Assembly: GCF_001457775.1 (NCBI RefSeq)
Contig: NZ_CYSG01000003.1
Coordinates: 285,774-349,773 of the forward strand
Reading direction: 5' to 3'
DNA length: 64,000 bases
Source: Phaeobacter sp. CECT 5382
GTDB lineage: Bacteria > Pseudomonadota > Alphaproteobacteria > Rhodobacterales > Rhodobacteraceae
Shown: positions 37,301 through 45,992 of the stretch, one piece after another
How the letters are laid out: each line of letters opens with the position of its first letter
Numbering within the stretch: the stretch's first letter is position 1
Notes under the pieces: model-generated
What the model was told of the DNA's origin: nothing
What the model saw: the letters and a program-made list of their open reading frames with translations, nothing else
Databases searched by the model: none
Program-made: the position numbers and the translations under genes

Positions 37301-38870
37301 CGGCCGATGGCGTATCATCGCCCATCGAGGCAAGACTTTCCTTGCCGTCCTCGGCCATCGGCGACAGGATCTGTTCCAGCTCTTCGATGGTATAGCCAGC
37401 GGCCACCTGACGGCGGCGCAGTTCGTCACCGGTAAACATCGGTGTCTCAGTGACAGTGGCGAGGGTTTCGTCCACGTCGTTGATCTTGCCGACCCAGTCG
37501 CCAAAGGGAAGTGCGGCAGCCAGTTTATCCTTGATCTGGGTGTCGTGATACAGCTTGCCCTTTTTCATATCGACAGCCAGCATCTGACCGGGGCCAAGCG
37601 CGCCTTTTTCCACCACGGAGGCCTCATCGATCGGCACCATGCCTGCTTCGGAGCCAGCAATCACCAGACCGTCGCCGGTGACGACATAGCGCATCGGGCG
37701 CAGACCGTTGCGGTCCAGACCGGCGCAAACCCAGCGACCATCGGTCATCGCCAGGGCAGCAGGGCCATCCCAAGGCTCCATCACCGAGTTGCAGTAAGAA
37801 TACATGTCACGCCAGGCCTGTGGCAGCTCAACCGCCTGCTTGGACCAGCTTTCTGGCACCAGCATGGTTTTCGCCATCGGCGCAGAACGGCCCGCGCGCA
37901 CCAGAACCTCAAACACCGAATCCAGTGCCGCCGAATCCGAAGACCCGCCCGCGATGATCGGTTTGATGTCTTCGGCGTAGTCGCCAAAGGTGCCGCTCGC
38001 CATGCGGATCTCATGGCTTTTCATCCAGTTCATGTTGCCGCGCAGGGTGTTGATTTCACCGTTATGCGCCAGCATGCGGAACGGCTGTGCCAGCCACCAC
38101 TGCGGGAAGGTATTGGTAGAATAACGCTGGTGATAAATCGCAAAGGCGCTCTCGAAACGCTCATCCATCAGGTCGGGATAGAAAACCGCAACCTGCTCGG
38201 CCAGCATCATGCCCTTGTAAATGATCGAACGGCAGCTGAGCGAGGCCAGGTAAAGCTCACCAATGCCAGCAGCGGCTGCGGCTTTTTCAATCCGGCGACG
38301 GATCACATATAGCTCGCGCTCGAATGTTTCCTCATCCACACCTTTGGAGTTGGAGATCAGGATCTGCTCGATCTCTGGACGGGTCGCGTTGGCTTTTTCA
38401 CCCAGGCAGGTCACATCGACAGGCACATGGCGCCAGCCATAGATGTAATAGCCCATGCGCAGCACTTCGGTCTCGACGATGGTCCGGCAGGTTTCCTGGG
38501 CGCCAAAATCGGTCCGTGGCAGAAAGACCTGGCCAACAGCGATCAGCTGATCCTTGCGCGGCTCGTGACCGGTGCGCTTGATCTGGTCATAGAAAAACGG
38601 AACCGGGATCTGCACATGGATACCAGCGCCATCGCCCGTCTTGCCATCGGCATCCACCGCACCACGGTGCCAGATAGCCTTGAGCGCGTCGATGCCGGCT
38701 TCAACGACCTTGCGGCTGCTTTTGCCGTCGACCGAAACCACAAGGCCAACCCCACAGGAAGAATGCTCTTCTTCCTCGGTATAAAGGCCGTTTTCGGCCA
38801 TCCACTTGCGTTTGGCTTCTTCTGCGCGGACCCAGTCTGCATCGTATGTGACAGCATCAAAATCGGTCAT
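34323..38870 (-). CDS. gltB: Glutamate synthase (NADPH) large subunit
   Basis: A 1515-aa iron-sulfur flavoprotein that makes two glutamates from glutamine and 2-oxoglutarate. The mature N-terminus is probably Cys39 (EEHSSCGVGLVVSVDG), the nucleophile of the glutaminase domain, after propeptide removal. The central and FMN-binding synthase domains run to about residue 1230, with the 3Fe-4S motif CIMVRQCQSNTCPVGVC. The C-terminal beta-helix (GXGXG-like, with ANFGAGMTGGMAYL) ends the protein. It is the last gene of gltD-gfa-gltB; its ATG overlaps the stop of the GFA gene (ATGA). Length is normal. Confidence 0.97.
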   Translation of the reverse strand: MTDFDAVTYDADWVRAEEAKRKWMAENGLYTEEEEHSSCGVGLVVSVDGKSSRKVVEAGIDALKAIWHRGAVDADGKTGDGAGIHVQIPVPFFYDQIKRTGHEPRKDQLIAVGQVFLPRTDFGAQETCRTIVETEVLRMGYYIYGWRHVPVDVTCLGEKANATRPEIEQILISNSKGVDEETFERELYVIRRRIEKAAAAAGIGELYLASLSCRSIIYKGMMLAEQVAVFYPDLMDERFESAFAIYHQRYSTNTFPQWWLAQPFRMLAHNGEINTLRGNMNWMKSHEIRMASGTFGDYAEDIKPIIAGGSSDSAALDSVFEVLVRAGRSAPMAKTMLVPESWSKQAVELPQAWRDMYSYCNSVMEPWDGPAALAMTDGRWVCAGLDRNGLRPMRYVVTGDGLVIAGSEAGMVPIDEASVVEKGALGPGQMLAVDMKKGKLYHDTQIKDKLAAALPFGDWVGKINDVDETLATVTETPMFTGDELRRRQVAAGYTIEELEQILSPMAEDGKESLASMGDDTPSAVLSKQYRPLSHFFRQNFSQVTNPPIDSLREFRVMSLKTRFGNLKNVLDEDSSQTEIVVLESPFVGNAQWDKLVDQFNAPLAEIDCSFDPSEGSLSLALERIRAEAEEAVRSGAGHLVLTDQFSDATRVAMPMILATSAVHSHLTRKGLRTFCSINVRAAECVDPHYFAVLIGCGATVVNAYLAEDSLADRVERGLLDGSLTENVARYREAIDQGLLKIMAKMGISVVSSYRGGLNFEAVGLSRAMCAEFFPGMTSRISGIGVSGIQVKAEEIHAKGWKEGQNVLPIGGFYKARASGETHAWEASSMHMLQMACNRASFEMWKQYSAKMQSNPPIHLRDLLDIKPLGKSVPIEEVESITSIRKRFVTPGMSLGALSPEAHKTLNVAMNRIGAKSDSGEGGEDPAHFVPEPNGDNPSAKIKQVASGRFGVTAEYLNQCEELEIKVAQGAKPGEGGQLPGMKVTDLIARLRHSTKGVTLISPPPHHDIYSIEDLAQLIYDLKQINPRCKVTVKLVAASGVGTIAAGVAKAKADVILISGHNGGTGASPATSIKYAGLPWEMGLTEAHQVLAMNNLRERVTLRTDGGLRTGRDIVMAAMLGAEEYGIGTAALIAMGCIMVRQCQSNTCPVGVCTQDEALRGKFTGSADKVVNLITFYAQEVREILAFIGARSLDEVIGRADLLAQVSRGSAHLDDLDLNPLLITVDGAADIVYNRDKDRNAVPDTLDAEIVRDAARFLQDGEKMQLSYAVQNTHRTVGTRTSSHIVRNFGMRNALQPDHLTVKLQGSAGQSLGAFAAPGLKLEVSGDANDYVGKGLSGGTVVVRPPMSSPLKASDNTIVGNTVLYGATDGYLFAAGRAGERFGVRNSGAKVVIEGCGACGCEYMTGGVAVILGTIGANFGAGMTGGMAYLYDPEGQAETMMNMESLVTCPVTVDHWEAELKALVERHLEETGSRKAAEILQHWDLEKGNFLQVCPIEMLDKLAHPLSLEKTAVPAE

Positions 38871-39328
38871 TGGTTGTCTCCTTCTGCCGAGGGTCTGAAG
38901 GCCGCCATAACCTCCGCTTCGGTCATCTGCCGTTGCGGTCCGGTAAAGGCGTAGCCCTCGGGCTTTTTGTCGATATAAAGTTCCAGGCCGAGAGAGCTCT
39001 CGCCTGCATTGTCAAAGAGGCCAGCTGCCATTTGGGTCTGGCCGTGCATTTCTCCGGGCGCTGTGATGCGATACCAAAGCGCAGAGCCGCAGTCGGCGCA
39101 AAAAGCGCGCTCTGCCCAGTCGGATGAGACATAGGTCTTCACCGGACCCAGAGCAGCATAGCCAGAAGCCGCCGGGATCGTCATCAACATCGAGCTGGTC
39201 CAGCGGCGGCACATGTCGCAATGACATACCCCAATAGACTTGCGCGCAGGCTTCATAGCAACGCTGACGGCGCCACACATGCAGTGTCCCTGTAGCTCTG
39301 TCATTGGCTCAACTGTTGGCTCGGACAT
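38867..39328 (-). CDS. GFA (glutathione-dependent formaldehyde-activating) family zinc protein
   Basis: A 153-aa zinc-binding protein. Cys residues lie at 16 and 18 (GHCMCGAV), 35, 37 and 40 (GVCHCDMC) and 77 and 80 (FCADCGSAL), the full GFA set. The family includes glutathione-dependent formaldehyde-activating enzymes, but most members have no known function. The ATG at 39328 is preferred; the longer frame reaching 39595 overlaps gltD and is not family-like. It sits between gltD and gltB and overlaps gltB by ATGA, so it must be translated with glutamate synthase. Confidence 0.88.
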   Translation of the reverse strand: MSEPTVEPMTELQGHCMCGAVSVAMKPARKSIGVCHCDMCRRWTSSMLMTIPAASGYAALGPVKTYVSSDWAERAFCADCGSALWYRITAPGEMHGQTQMAAGLFDNAGESSLGLELYIDKKPEGYAFTGPQRQMTEAEVMAAFRPSAEGDNQ

Positions 39329-39359
39329 TGGCCTGGCTTCCTTTGGCGGTAGCGGTTGC

Positions 39360-40802
39360 TTACTCGGCGGCGACGGATGCCGCAGCTGCGTTGAAACGGG
39401 CCACGATGGCATCGGCGCAGTCGCGACCATCCTTGATGGCCCAAACCACCAGCGAAGCGCCGCGGACAATGTCACCCACGGCGTAAACGCCATCCAGATC
39501 AGTTTCACCCGTGGTGAACTTGGCCTTGATGGTGCCCCAGCGGGTGACTGGCAGATCGGGCTGGCCCCAAAGAGTCGGCAAGTCTTCCGGCTCAAAGCCC
39601 AGCGCCTTGATCACCAGATCGGCCTCTTCCACGTAGTCGGCCCCCTCGATCACTTCGGGGGCTTGCCGACCGGTAGCATCGGGCTGACCTAGGCGCATCT
39701 TTTGCACCATGACGCCATTCACTGAACCATCCGCATCAGTGAAACCTTTCGGTGCGGACAGCCATTCAAACACCACGCCTTCTTCTTCGGCGTTTTGTGT
39801 TTCACGCTGCGAGCCGGGCATGTTTGCCTTGTCGCGACGATAGAGACATTTAACCGAGGTGGCACCTTCGCGGATTGATGTGCGCAGGCAGTCCATTGCC
39901 GTGTCACCGCCGCCGATCACCACGACCCGCTTGCCTTCGGCATTCAGCTCGCCGCTGTCGAATTCCGGAACCGTGTCGCCAAAGCTGCGCTTGTTGGAGA
40001 CGGTGAGAAAGTCGATCGCCTTGACGATACCCTTGGCACCGCTGCCGGGCATTTCCAGATCGCGGGATTTGTAGACGCCTGTGGCGATGACCACCGCATC
40101 ATGTTTGGCGCGCAGCTCGTCAAACGAGATGTCTTCACCGATATTGCAGTTCTGAACAAAGGTGACACCGCCATCCGCCAACAGCTGGTTACGGCGCATC
40201 ACGACGTCTTTTTCCAGCTTGAAGCCGGGAATGCCGTAAGTGAGCAGACCACCGGCGCGGTCGTAACGATCATAGACCGTGACCTGGATACCGGCGCGGC
40301 GCAGCATATCTGCGGCCGCAAGACCACCAGGGCCGGCACCGATGATACCAACGCTTTCGCCGCGCTCATGCAGCGGAGAAGCCGGTTTCACCCAGCCTTT
40401 GTCCCAAGCGGTATCGGTAATATATTTTTCCACCGCCCCAATAGTCACGGTGCCATGACCAGACTGTTCGATCACGCAATTGCCTTCGCACAGGCGATCC
40501 TGCGGGCAGATACGGCCACAGATCTCAGGGAAGGTATTGGTGGCCTGGCTTGTCTCATAGGCTTCTTCCAGACGGCCTGTCGCGGTCAGACGCAACCAGT
40601 CGGGGATGTTGTTTTGCAGCGGGCAATGCGACTGGCAATAGGGCACACCACACTGGCTGCAACGGCTGGCCTGTTCAGCCGCTTTGGCGGCAGCAAATTC
40701 GGCATAGATTTCGTCAAAATCTTCACGACGCGTATCAGCGTTGCGCTTTTCGGGCATATCGCGATCGATCTTCACGAATTTGAGCATCGGTTGCTTGGCC
40801 AT
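39360..40802 (-). CDS. gltD: Glutamate synthase (NADPH) small subunit
   Basis: A 480-aa FAD protein that feeds electrons from NADPH to GltB. Two Cys clusters bind 4Fe-4S centres: C48, C51, C56, C60 (CSQCGVPYCQSHC) and C95, C99, C105, C109 (CGRICPQDRLCEGNC). The FAD motif GIIGAGPGGLAAADML and the NADPH motif VVVIGGGDTAMDCLRTS are intact. The gene begins the minus-strand gltD-gfa-gltB operon; the promoter should lie in the 275 bp shared with the divergent uppP. Confidence 0.96.
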   Translation of the reverse strand: MAKQPMLKFVKIDRDMPEKRNADTRREDFDEIYAEFAAAKAAEQASRCSQCGVPYCQSHCPLQNNIPDWLRLTATGRLEEAYETSQATNTFPEICGRICPQDRLCEGNCVIEQSGHGTVTIGAVEKYITDTAWDKGWVKPASPLHERGESVGIIGAGPGGLAAADMLRRAGIQVTVYDRYDRAGGLLTYGIPGFKLEKDVVMRRNQLLADGGVTFVQNCNIGEDISFDELRAKHDAVVIATGVYKSRDLEMPGSGAKGIVKAIDFLTVSNKRSFGDTVPEFDSGELNAEGKRVVVIGGGDTAMDCLRTSIREGATSVKCLYRRDKANMPGSQRETQNAEEEGVVFEWLSAPKGFTDADGSVNGVMVQKMRLGQPDATGRQAPEVIEGADYVEEADLVIKALGFEPEDLPTLWGQPDLPVTRWGTIKAKFTTGETDLDGVYAVGDIVRGASLVVWAIKDGRDCADAIVARFNAAAASVAAE

Positions 40803-41077
40803 GGGCGAACTCCCTATTGTGGCTGGCTGCGACAGGTCCGGATTGGAGCGCTGCAGATTTATGTCAACTGTACTGACCTAAACAGGTCGTAGTTTCCTTC
40901 TGATACTGCTTTCAGCGGGAATGTACAGAATTTTTAGGACCGAATCGGACCAAAGATGCGGTCTTTCCAATTTCCCCCCAGGTTTTATACAGAAGCTCAA
41001 CATATTGATCCTCAATATCCCCGCGCGCCTCGATATCCACACCTCGGGGCGGCGATCCTTTTCAGGACAATCATATT

Positions 41078-41884
41078 ATGCCGCTCCTTCAACTCATCCT
41101 TGTTGCACTGATCCAGGGAATCACCGAATTTCTGCCTGTCTCGTCTTCTGGCCACCTGATTCTATTGCCTGGTCTGACCGGTTACACTGATCAGGGTCAG
41201 GTTATTGATGTGGCCGTCCACGTCGGAACGCTCGCCGCTGTGGTGATCTATTTCTGGCGCGATGTGCGCATGGGCCTGTCAGGCCTGACCTGCCTTGCCT
41301 GCGGGCGCGCCAATACCGAAGGCGCACGGCTGGCACTGGGGCTGGTGGTCGCCACCATCCCCACAGTTCTTTTTGGCGCCTTCCTGCACTTCACCGGCTT
41401 CAGCGATGCGCTGCGATCTACTGCGGTGATCGGCTGGACGATGTTGATCTTTGGACTTGTGCTTTATGTCGCCGACCAAAAGGGAGCCGAAGAGAAAGTG
41501 TCCGCCGATTGGGGTCTGCGCGATGCGCTGATCATGGGGCTTTGGCAGATGATTGCGCTGATTCCCGGCACCTCGAGATCAGGCATCACCATCACCGGCG
41601 CGCGGCAGCTGGGCTACAAGCGTGAGGACGGCGCCCGGATCGCCATGCTGATGTCGATTCCCACCATCATCGCCTCGGGTGTCCTACTGGGCACCGAAGT
41701 CGCGCTGGAGGCAGACATGGCGTTGCTGCGCGACGCTGGTATTGCCGCTCTGCTGGCTATGCTGTCGGCGCTGGCAGCTCTGAGCCTGATGATGCGCTTG
41801 CTGCGCTCCATCAGCTTTACCCCCTATGTGATTTACCGAGTCATCCTCGGGCTTATCCTGCTGGGGTTTGCTTACGGCAGCTAG
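41078..41884 (+). CDS. uppP: Undecaprenyl-diphosphate phosphatase
   Basis: A 268-aa integral membrane enzyme that recycles undecaprenyl diphosphate to the monophosphate for cell-wall and glycan synthesis. The first signature QGITEFLPVSSSGHL (residues 13-27) and the second PGTSRSGITITGARQLG (about 165-181) are complete. About eight helices are seen. The product supports the peptidoglycan and surface-glycan pathways encoded elsewhere in the window. It is convergent with the NDUFA9-like gene; a hairpin follows. Confidence 0.95.
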   Translation: MPLLQLILVALIQGITEFLPVSSSGHLILLPGLTGYTDQGQVIDVAVHVGTLAAVVIYFWRDVRMGLSGLTCLACGRANTEGARLALGLVVATIPTVLFGAFLHFTGFSDALRSTAVIGWTMLIFGLVLYVADQKGAEEKVSADWGLRDALIMGLWQMIALIPGTSRSGITITGARQLGYKREDGARIAMLMSIPTIIASGVLLGTEVALEADMALLRDAGIAALLAMLSALAALSLMMRLLRSISFTPYVIYRVILGLILLGFAYGS

Positions 41885-41896
41885 GCAAATCACACC

Positions 41897-41932
41897 ATAG
41901 ACTTAACGAAAGAGATAGACTTAACGAAAGAG
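41897..41932. repeat. Perfect 18-bp tandem duplication
   Basis: ATAGACTTAACGAAAGAG occurs twice with no spacer (41897-41914 and 41915-41932), directly before the terminator stem after uppP. It looks like a recent slippage duplication. Confidence 0.9.
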
Positions 41933-41958
41933 GGGCGCGGGATGTCTCCCACGCCCCT
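41931..41958. terminator. Terminator-like hairpin after uppP
   Basis: AGGGGCGCGGGA and TCCCACGCCCCT pair along 12 positions with one mismatch; loop TGTC. It is not followed by a good U-run, and lies between the convergent uppP and NDUFA9-like genes. Confidence 0.6.
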
Positions 41959-42032
41959 AAATGCATAACTAGAAAGCTAGCCTGGAACACTCAACCCCAG
42001 ACGGCCCGCTCCCCAAAACCCGCAGTTACAGA

Positions 42033-43025
42033 TCAGGCATCGCCCTTGAGGTTGCGCGCCGAAGCGGTCATCTCGTCATATTGGCCCGAAGGACGGAATT
42101 TCCAAAGATAGCTTGGCAAGATCGGCCCCAGGAACTCTGGAGTGATGCCGAGATCGGCAAAACCACGCGCCCCTTCGGACACCACATTGTCACTGCCAAG
42201 ACTCTTAAGCTGATCACGTGTCAGCACCTTGTTTTCGATCAGCTGCAGACTGATTGCCTGCATCATGTCAAACCCGAAAGCAGTCAGCCAGGCTGCAAAA
42301 CCTGGCAGCGACAGCACCAGCCGACGGCGGTGGATAACGCCCAGCATCTCCTGCATCAGCGCAGCAAAGCTTTTCACCTCGGGGCCACCCAGCTCGTAGA
42401 TGCCGGGGCTCGCTTCGCCAAGGATCCCCTTGACTGCGGCCCGCGCCACATCGTCCACATAGACCGGCTGGAACAGTGTCTTGCCCTTGGCGATCGGCAG
42501 CACGGGCGACAGGCGCGCCATTCCGGCAAAACGATTAAAGAACTGATCTTCGGTGCCAAAAATGACCGAAGGGCGCAGAATCACCGCATTCGGAAAATAG
42601 CCCTGTACCGCCTCTTCGCCTTTGGCCTTTGTCTGGGCATATGCGCTGGCATCTTCGGAGGCATCCGCGCCCAGCGCCGATACATGCACCATCTGCGCAA
42701 TACCCTGTTTATGAGCAAACCGGGCAATGCGAGCAGCGCCCTCAACCTGGACCGACGCAAAGGTATTCTTGCCATGCTCGTTCAGAACGCCAACGCAGTT
42801 GACCACCGCATCCGCCCCATGCATCGCCGCCGCAACTGACGCATCATCACGGATATTGCACAGAACCGGCTCCACCTGGCCGGGCACACCGTAAGGCTTC
42901 ACATGCATGGCTTCATTGGGCCTGCGCACGGCAACCCGAACCCGCCAGCCTTCTTTTGCCATGCGGCGCGCGATGTAGCGGCCGACAAAACCAGACCCGC
43001 CATAGATCGTGACCAGTTTGGACAT
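42033..43025 (-). CDS. Complex I NDUFA9 subunit-like / NAD(P)-binding protein
   Basis: A 330-aa atypical SDR protein. The N-terminus has the Rossmann motif YGGSGFVGRYIARRMAKEG. ILRPSVIFGTEDQFFNRFAG and DDVARAAVKGILGE are typical of the NDUFA9/39-kDa complex I subunit family. The Tyr-x-x-x-Lys catalytic pair is not evident, as expected for structural NADPH-binding members. It may attach to NADH dehydrogenase, or act in quinone-related steps; nuo genes are not in the window. Confidence 0.85.
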   Translation of the reverse strand: MSKLVTIYGGSGFVGRYIARRMAKEGWRVRVAVRRPNEAMHVKPYGVPGQVEPVLCNIRDDASVAAAMHGADAVVNCVGVLNEHGKNTFASVQVEGAARIARFAHKQGIAQMVHVSALGADASEDASAYAQTKAKGEEAVQGYFPNAVILRPSVIFGTEDQFFNRFAGMARLSPVLPIAKGKTLFQPVYVDDVARAAVKGILGEASPGIYELGGPEVKSFAALMQEMLGVIHRRRLVLSLPGFAAWLTAFGFDMMQAISLQLIENKVLTRDQLKSLGSDNVVSEGARGFADLGITPEFLGPILPSYLWKFRPSGQYDEMTASARNLKGDA

Positions 43026-43261
43026 CTTTTGGCTCCTGCAAATAGCTTTCCTCCCGATCTACCGTTCCCGCGCCTTTCAAACAAGGCGCAAAACGTGGGG
43101 CATTCGGCTCAAAGATCGCGAAATCTGCAGATAGCACCGCCAGATCGCAGGGAAATCGGCTCCGCTTAACCCGGCATTCAGGTTTCACACAGAATGTTCA
43201 GGCAAAATTATTGTAACGTTCGCCAAGACAGTGCCTCTTAAAAAGGCGAGGATTGATTTTT

Positions 43262-43693
43262 ATGGCATCCAATCACAGCAAATCCCTCATCCTGCAAAGC
43301 TTCGAAAGCGACAGGATGGATCTTGAAGCTTTCATACCCGTTTTTTATCGGATGCTCTTTGCTACCCATCCCGATCTGCGCGCCCTGTTTCCCAAGGATA
43401 CCGCCCGGCTTGAGGAAAAGATGCTGGCGGCTCTGACCCACATCGCCGAGGCGGTAGAAGATACCGGTCGGCTGAACGCAATCTTGAACAAGTTGGGCGA
43501 AACCCATCGTAAAATGCAGGTTTCGGACGCACACTTCGACGGGTTCATAAAAAGCTTCACTGGCGCCCTAGCACATACGCTCGGCCCGGAATGGAACGAC
43601 GAAATGCAGCAGGCCTGGTCGGATTTTCTGGTATATGTGGCAATGAAGATGAATTTCCTCTCATCCCAACGACATAAGGAAACGCAACCCTAG
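43262..43693 (+). CDS. Single-domain globin
   Basis: A 143-aa heme protein of the flavohaemoglobin-like globin type without a reductase domain. The proximal His is H82 in KLGETHRKMQVSDAHFDGF, and the helix before it (MLAALTHIAEAVED) is in the expected place. It may bind oxygen or NO. AGGCGAGGA lies about 10 nt before the ATG at 43262; a TTG three codons upstream is a less likely start. It stands alone. Confidence 0.85.
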   Translation: MASNHSKSLILQSFESDRMDLEAFIPVFYRMLFATHPDLRALFPKDTARLEEKMLAALTHIAEAVEDTGRLNAILNKLGETHRKMQVSDAHFDGFIKSFTGALAHTLGPEWNDEMQQAWSDFLVYVAMKMNFLSSQRHKETQP

Positions 43694-43848
43694 CCCCCCT
43701 CCTGAAATCTCTACAGGCAGCTCCATAGCAGCTTTGCCCAGCCAAAAAATTCCAGATCCTTTCAGGCAACAGACGTGTTTTTGCAAAAATGTCAAAAATC
43801 CATTTGACGCCCCCGACATGCCCGCTTATACGCCCCTTCACGACACCT

Positions 43849-43935
43849 GCCCAGGTGGCGGAATTGGTAGACGCGCTAGCTTCAGGTGCTAGTATTGGCA
43901 ACGATGTGGAGGTTCGAGTCCTCTCCTGGGCACCA
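43849..43935 (+). tRNA. tRNA-Leu (anticodon CAG)
   Basis: An 87-nt gene with encoded CCA. The acceptor stem pairs GCCCAGG with CCTGGGC. The anticodon stem pairs CTAGC with GCTAG around the loop TTCAGGT, so the anticodon is CAG at 43883-43885. A long class II variable arm (TATTGGCAACGATG) and the T loop GGTTCGAGTCC are present, as expected for leucine. Confidence 0.97.
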
Positions 43936-44148
43936 AGTCTTTCTTCCACTCATCACTGAACACGACAGCTGATCACAGCGGGGTGGAGACAGCACCTTCC
44001 CAGAGCCACCCAGGTCTCCAGTCACCTCCTTCTCCACATTGCACATCCGACCGGATATACAGCAGGCGAAAGCTTGCTTCAACGAATTGTGTTTTTCCGT
44101 GTGCGCCTGATATACCCCAGTTGCAAAAGCATTTTGGGGGAAGCCGCA
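43936..44148. other. Leader between tRNA-Leu and the CDP-sugar operon
   Basis: This 213-bp stretch contains no gene that I can support. It should hold the promoter of the rfbF operon. The frame upstream of rfbF (from 44074) is open but not conserved-looking. No repeat of the tRNA 3' end was noticed here. Confidence 0.5.
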
Positions 44149-44916
44149 ATGAAGGCTGTAATTCTGGCGGGCGGGCTTGGGACGCGTATTAGCGAAGAAT
44201 CCCATCTAAGGCCGAAACCGATGATTGAAATCGGTGGCCGTCCGATCATTTGGCACATCATGAAACAGTATGACACCCACGGGATCACCGATTTCGTCAT
44301 CTGCTGTGGCTACAAGGGCTATATGATCAAGGAGTATTTTGCGAATTACTTCCTGCATATGTCCGACGTCACCATCGATCTGGCAAACAACGGCATGGAA
44401 GTGCACTCCCAGCGCGCCGAAAAGTGGAAAATCACCCTGGTGAATACAGGCGAGACGACCCAGACAGGTGGCCGCCTAAAACGGGTTGCCGATCACCTCG
44501 ACGGCCCTTTTTGCCTGACCTATGGCGACGGGGTGAGCGACGTCAATATTCGCGCCGCCATCGACTATCACAAAGCCCAGGGGCGTGAGGCTACTGTCAC
44601 CGCCATCCAGCCCGCCGGCCGCTTTGGCGCACTGATGATCGACGAAAACCGTGTCACCTCCTTTCAGGAAAAACCCCAAGGCGATGGCCGCTGGATCAAT
44701 GGCGGCTTCTTTGTCTGCGAATCCTCAGTGCTGGACCGTCTTGAAGATGACCTTACGGTTTTTGAAAAAGCGCCTCTCGAAGGTCTGGCCGCTGACAATC
44801 AACTCTCGGTCTGGAAGCACGAAGGTTTCTGGCAGGCGATGGACACCCTGCGCGACAAAAACGCGCTCGAAGATCTTTGGGCCAGCGGCAAAGCCCCCTG
44901 GAAAACCTGGGGATGA
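44149..44916 (+). CDS. rfbF: Glucose-1-phosphate cytidylyltransferase
   Basis: A 255-aa nucleotidyltransferase that makes CDP-glucose from CTP and glucose-1-phosphate. The N-terminal signature is [20 protein letters not shown] (residues 6-25). The family blocks [33 protein letters not shown] and INGGFFVCE follow in order. The final [12 protein letters not shown] is also conserved. It is the first gene of a seven-gene operon; rfbG overlaps its stop by ATGA. It was chosen over dTDP-type RmlA because of the RISEES segment and the length. Confidence 0.95.
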   Translation: MKAVILAGGLGTRISEESHLRPKPMIEIGGRPIIWHIMKQYDTHGITDFVICCGYKGYMIKEYFANYFLHMSDVTIDLANNGMEVHSQRAEKWKITLVNTGETTQTGGRLKRVADHLDGPFCLTYGDGVSDVNIRAAIDYHKAQGREATVTAIQPAGRFGALMIDENRVTSFQEKPQGDGRWINGGFFVCESSVLDRLEDDLTVFEKAPLEGLAADNQLSVWKHEGFWQAMDTLRDKNALEDLWASGKAPWKTWG

Positions 44917-45992
44917 GCGATCTCCAAGCAGGAAACGATTTCTGGGCAGGCAAAAGGGTTCTGATCACCGGCCATACCGGGTTCAAGGGCTCTTGGCTCT
45001 CCTTCTGGCTCGACGAGATGGGAGCCGATGTGTTTGGCATGGCACTGGCTCCGGAAGGTCAGCCAAATCTGTTTGATCAGCTGGGTCATGAGTCTGAAAT
45101 CGACCATATGCTGGGCGATATCCGCGACAGTGATCTTGTCGCCCAGCGCGTGACACAGGTTCAGCCCGATATCGTGTTTCATCTGGCCGCGCAGCCGCTG
45201 GTTCTGGCCTCCTACGAAGACCCGATGCAAACTTGGCAGACCAATGTCATGGGGTCTTTGCATGTGATGCAGGCCTGCCGCGCCCTGTCCAAAACCTGCT
45301 CCAAAACCTGCGCCCTTGTCATGGTCACCACCGACAAGGTCTATGAAAATCAGGAAGATGGCCGCGCCTACAAAGAAGACGCCTCCCTTGGCGGCTATGA
45401 CCCCTATAGCGCCAGCAAGGCCGCGATGGAGATCGCGATTTCCAGCTGGCGACGCTCGTTTATGCAGGACGGCCCTGTACGCATGGCATCTGCCCGCGCG
45501 GGCAATGTCATCGGCGGTGGCGACTGGGCCGAAAACCGCATCACCCCCGACATCGTGCGGGCGCTGATTGCCGGACAAGAAATCTCGGTGCGCAATCCCG
45601 GTGCCGTGCGCCCCTGGCAACATGTGCTGGAACCGCTCTGGGGCTATATCACCCTGGCGGAACGTCTGTGGACCAGCGATGACGCGCGCTATCAATCCAG
45701 CTTTAACCTGGGCCCCGACATGGCCGATGTGCGCCCGGTGCAGGATCTCGTCAAGGCCGCTTTGGGGCACTGGTCCGGCACCTGGCATGAGACCCCGGAT
45801 GCAGCAGCCCCGCATGAAGCTGGCCTGCTGAGCCTCGACAACAGCCGCGCCGCCGAGGTGCTGGGAGTGACGCCGCGTTGGGGTTTTGATCAGACGGTGG
45901 GAAAAACCATCTCCTGGTATCACGCTGTCCAGACAGGCGGCGATGCACCCGAAATCACCCGCACCCAAATAAGGGAGTTCATGGCGCCATGA
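44913..45992 (+). CDS. rfbG: CDP-glucose 4,6-dehydratase
   Basis: A 359-aa extended SDR that converts CDP-glucose to CDP-4-dehydro-6-deoxyglucose. The NAD motif is ITGHTGFKG at 18-26, TTDKVYEN follows at 139-146, and the catalytic Tyr165/Lys169 lie in [19 protein letters not shown] and [16 protein letters not shown] are characteristic of RfbG. A perfect 12-bp in-frame tandem repeat (45288-45311) encodes SKTC twice just before the TTDK strand. Both ends overlap neighbours by ATGA. Confidence 0.96.
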   Translation: MSDLQAGNDFWAGKRVLITGHTGFKGSWLSFWLDEMGADVFGMALAPEGQPNLFDQLGHESEIDHMLGDIRDSDLVAQRVTQVQPDIVFHLAAQPLVLASYEDPMQTWQTNVMGSLHVMQACRALSKTCSKTCALVMVTTDKVYENQEDGRAYKEDASLGGYDPYSASKAAMEIAISSWRRSFMQDGPVRMASARAGNVIGGGDWAENRITPDIVRALIAGQEISVRNPGAVRPWQHVLEPLWGYITLAERLWTSDDARYQSSFNLGPDMADVRPVQDLVKAALGHWSGTWHETPDAAAPHEAGLLSLDNSRAAEVLGVTPRWGFDQTVGKTISWYHAVQTGGDAPEITRTQIREFMAP

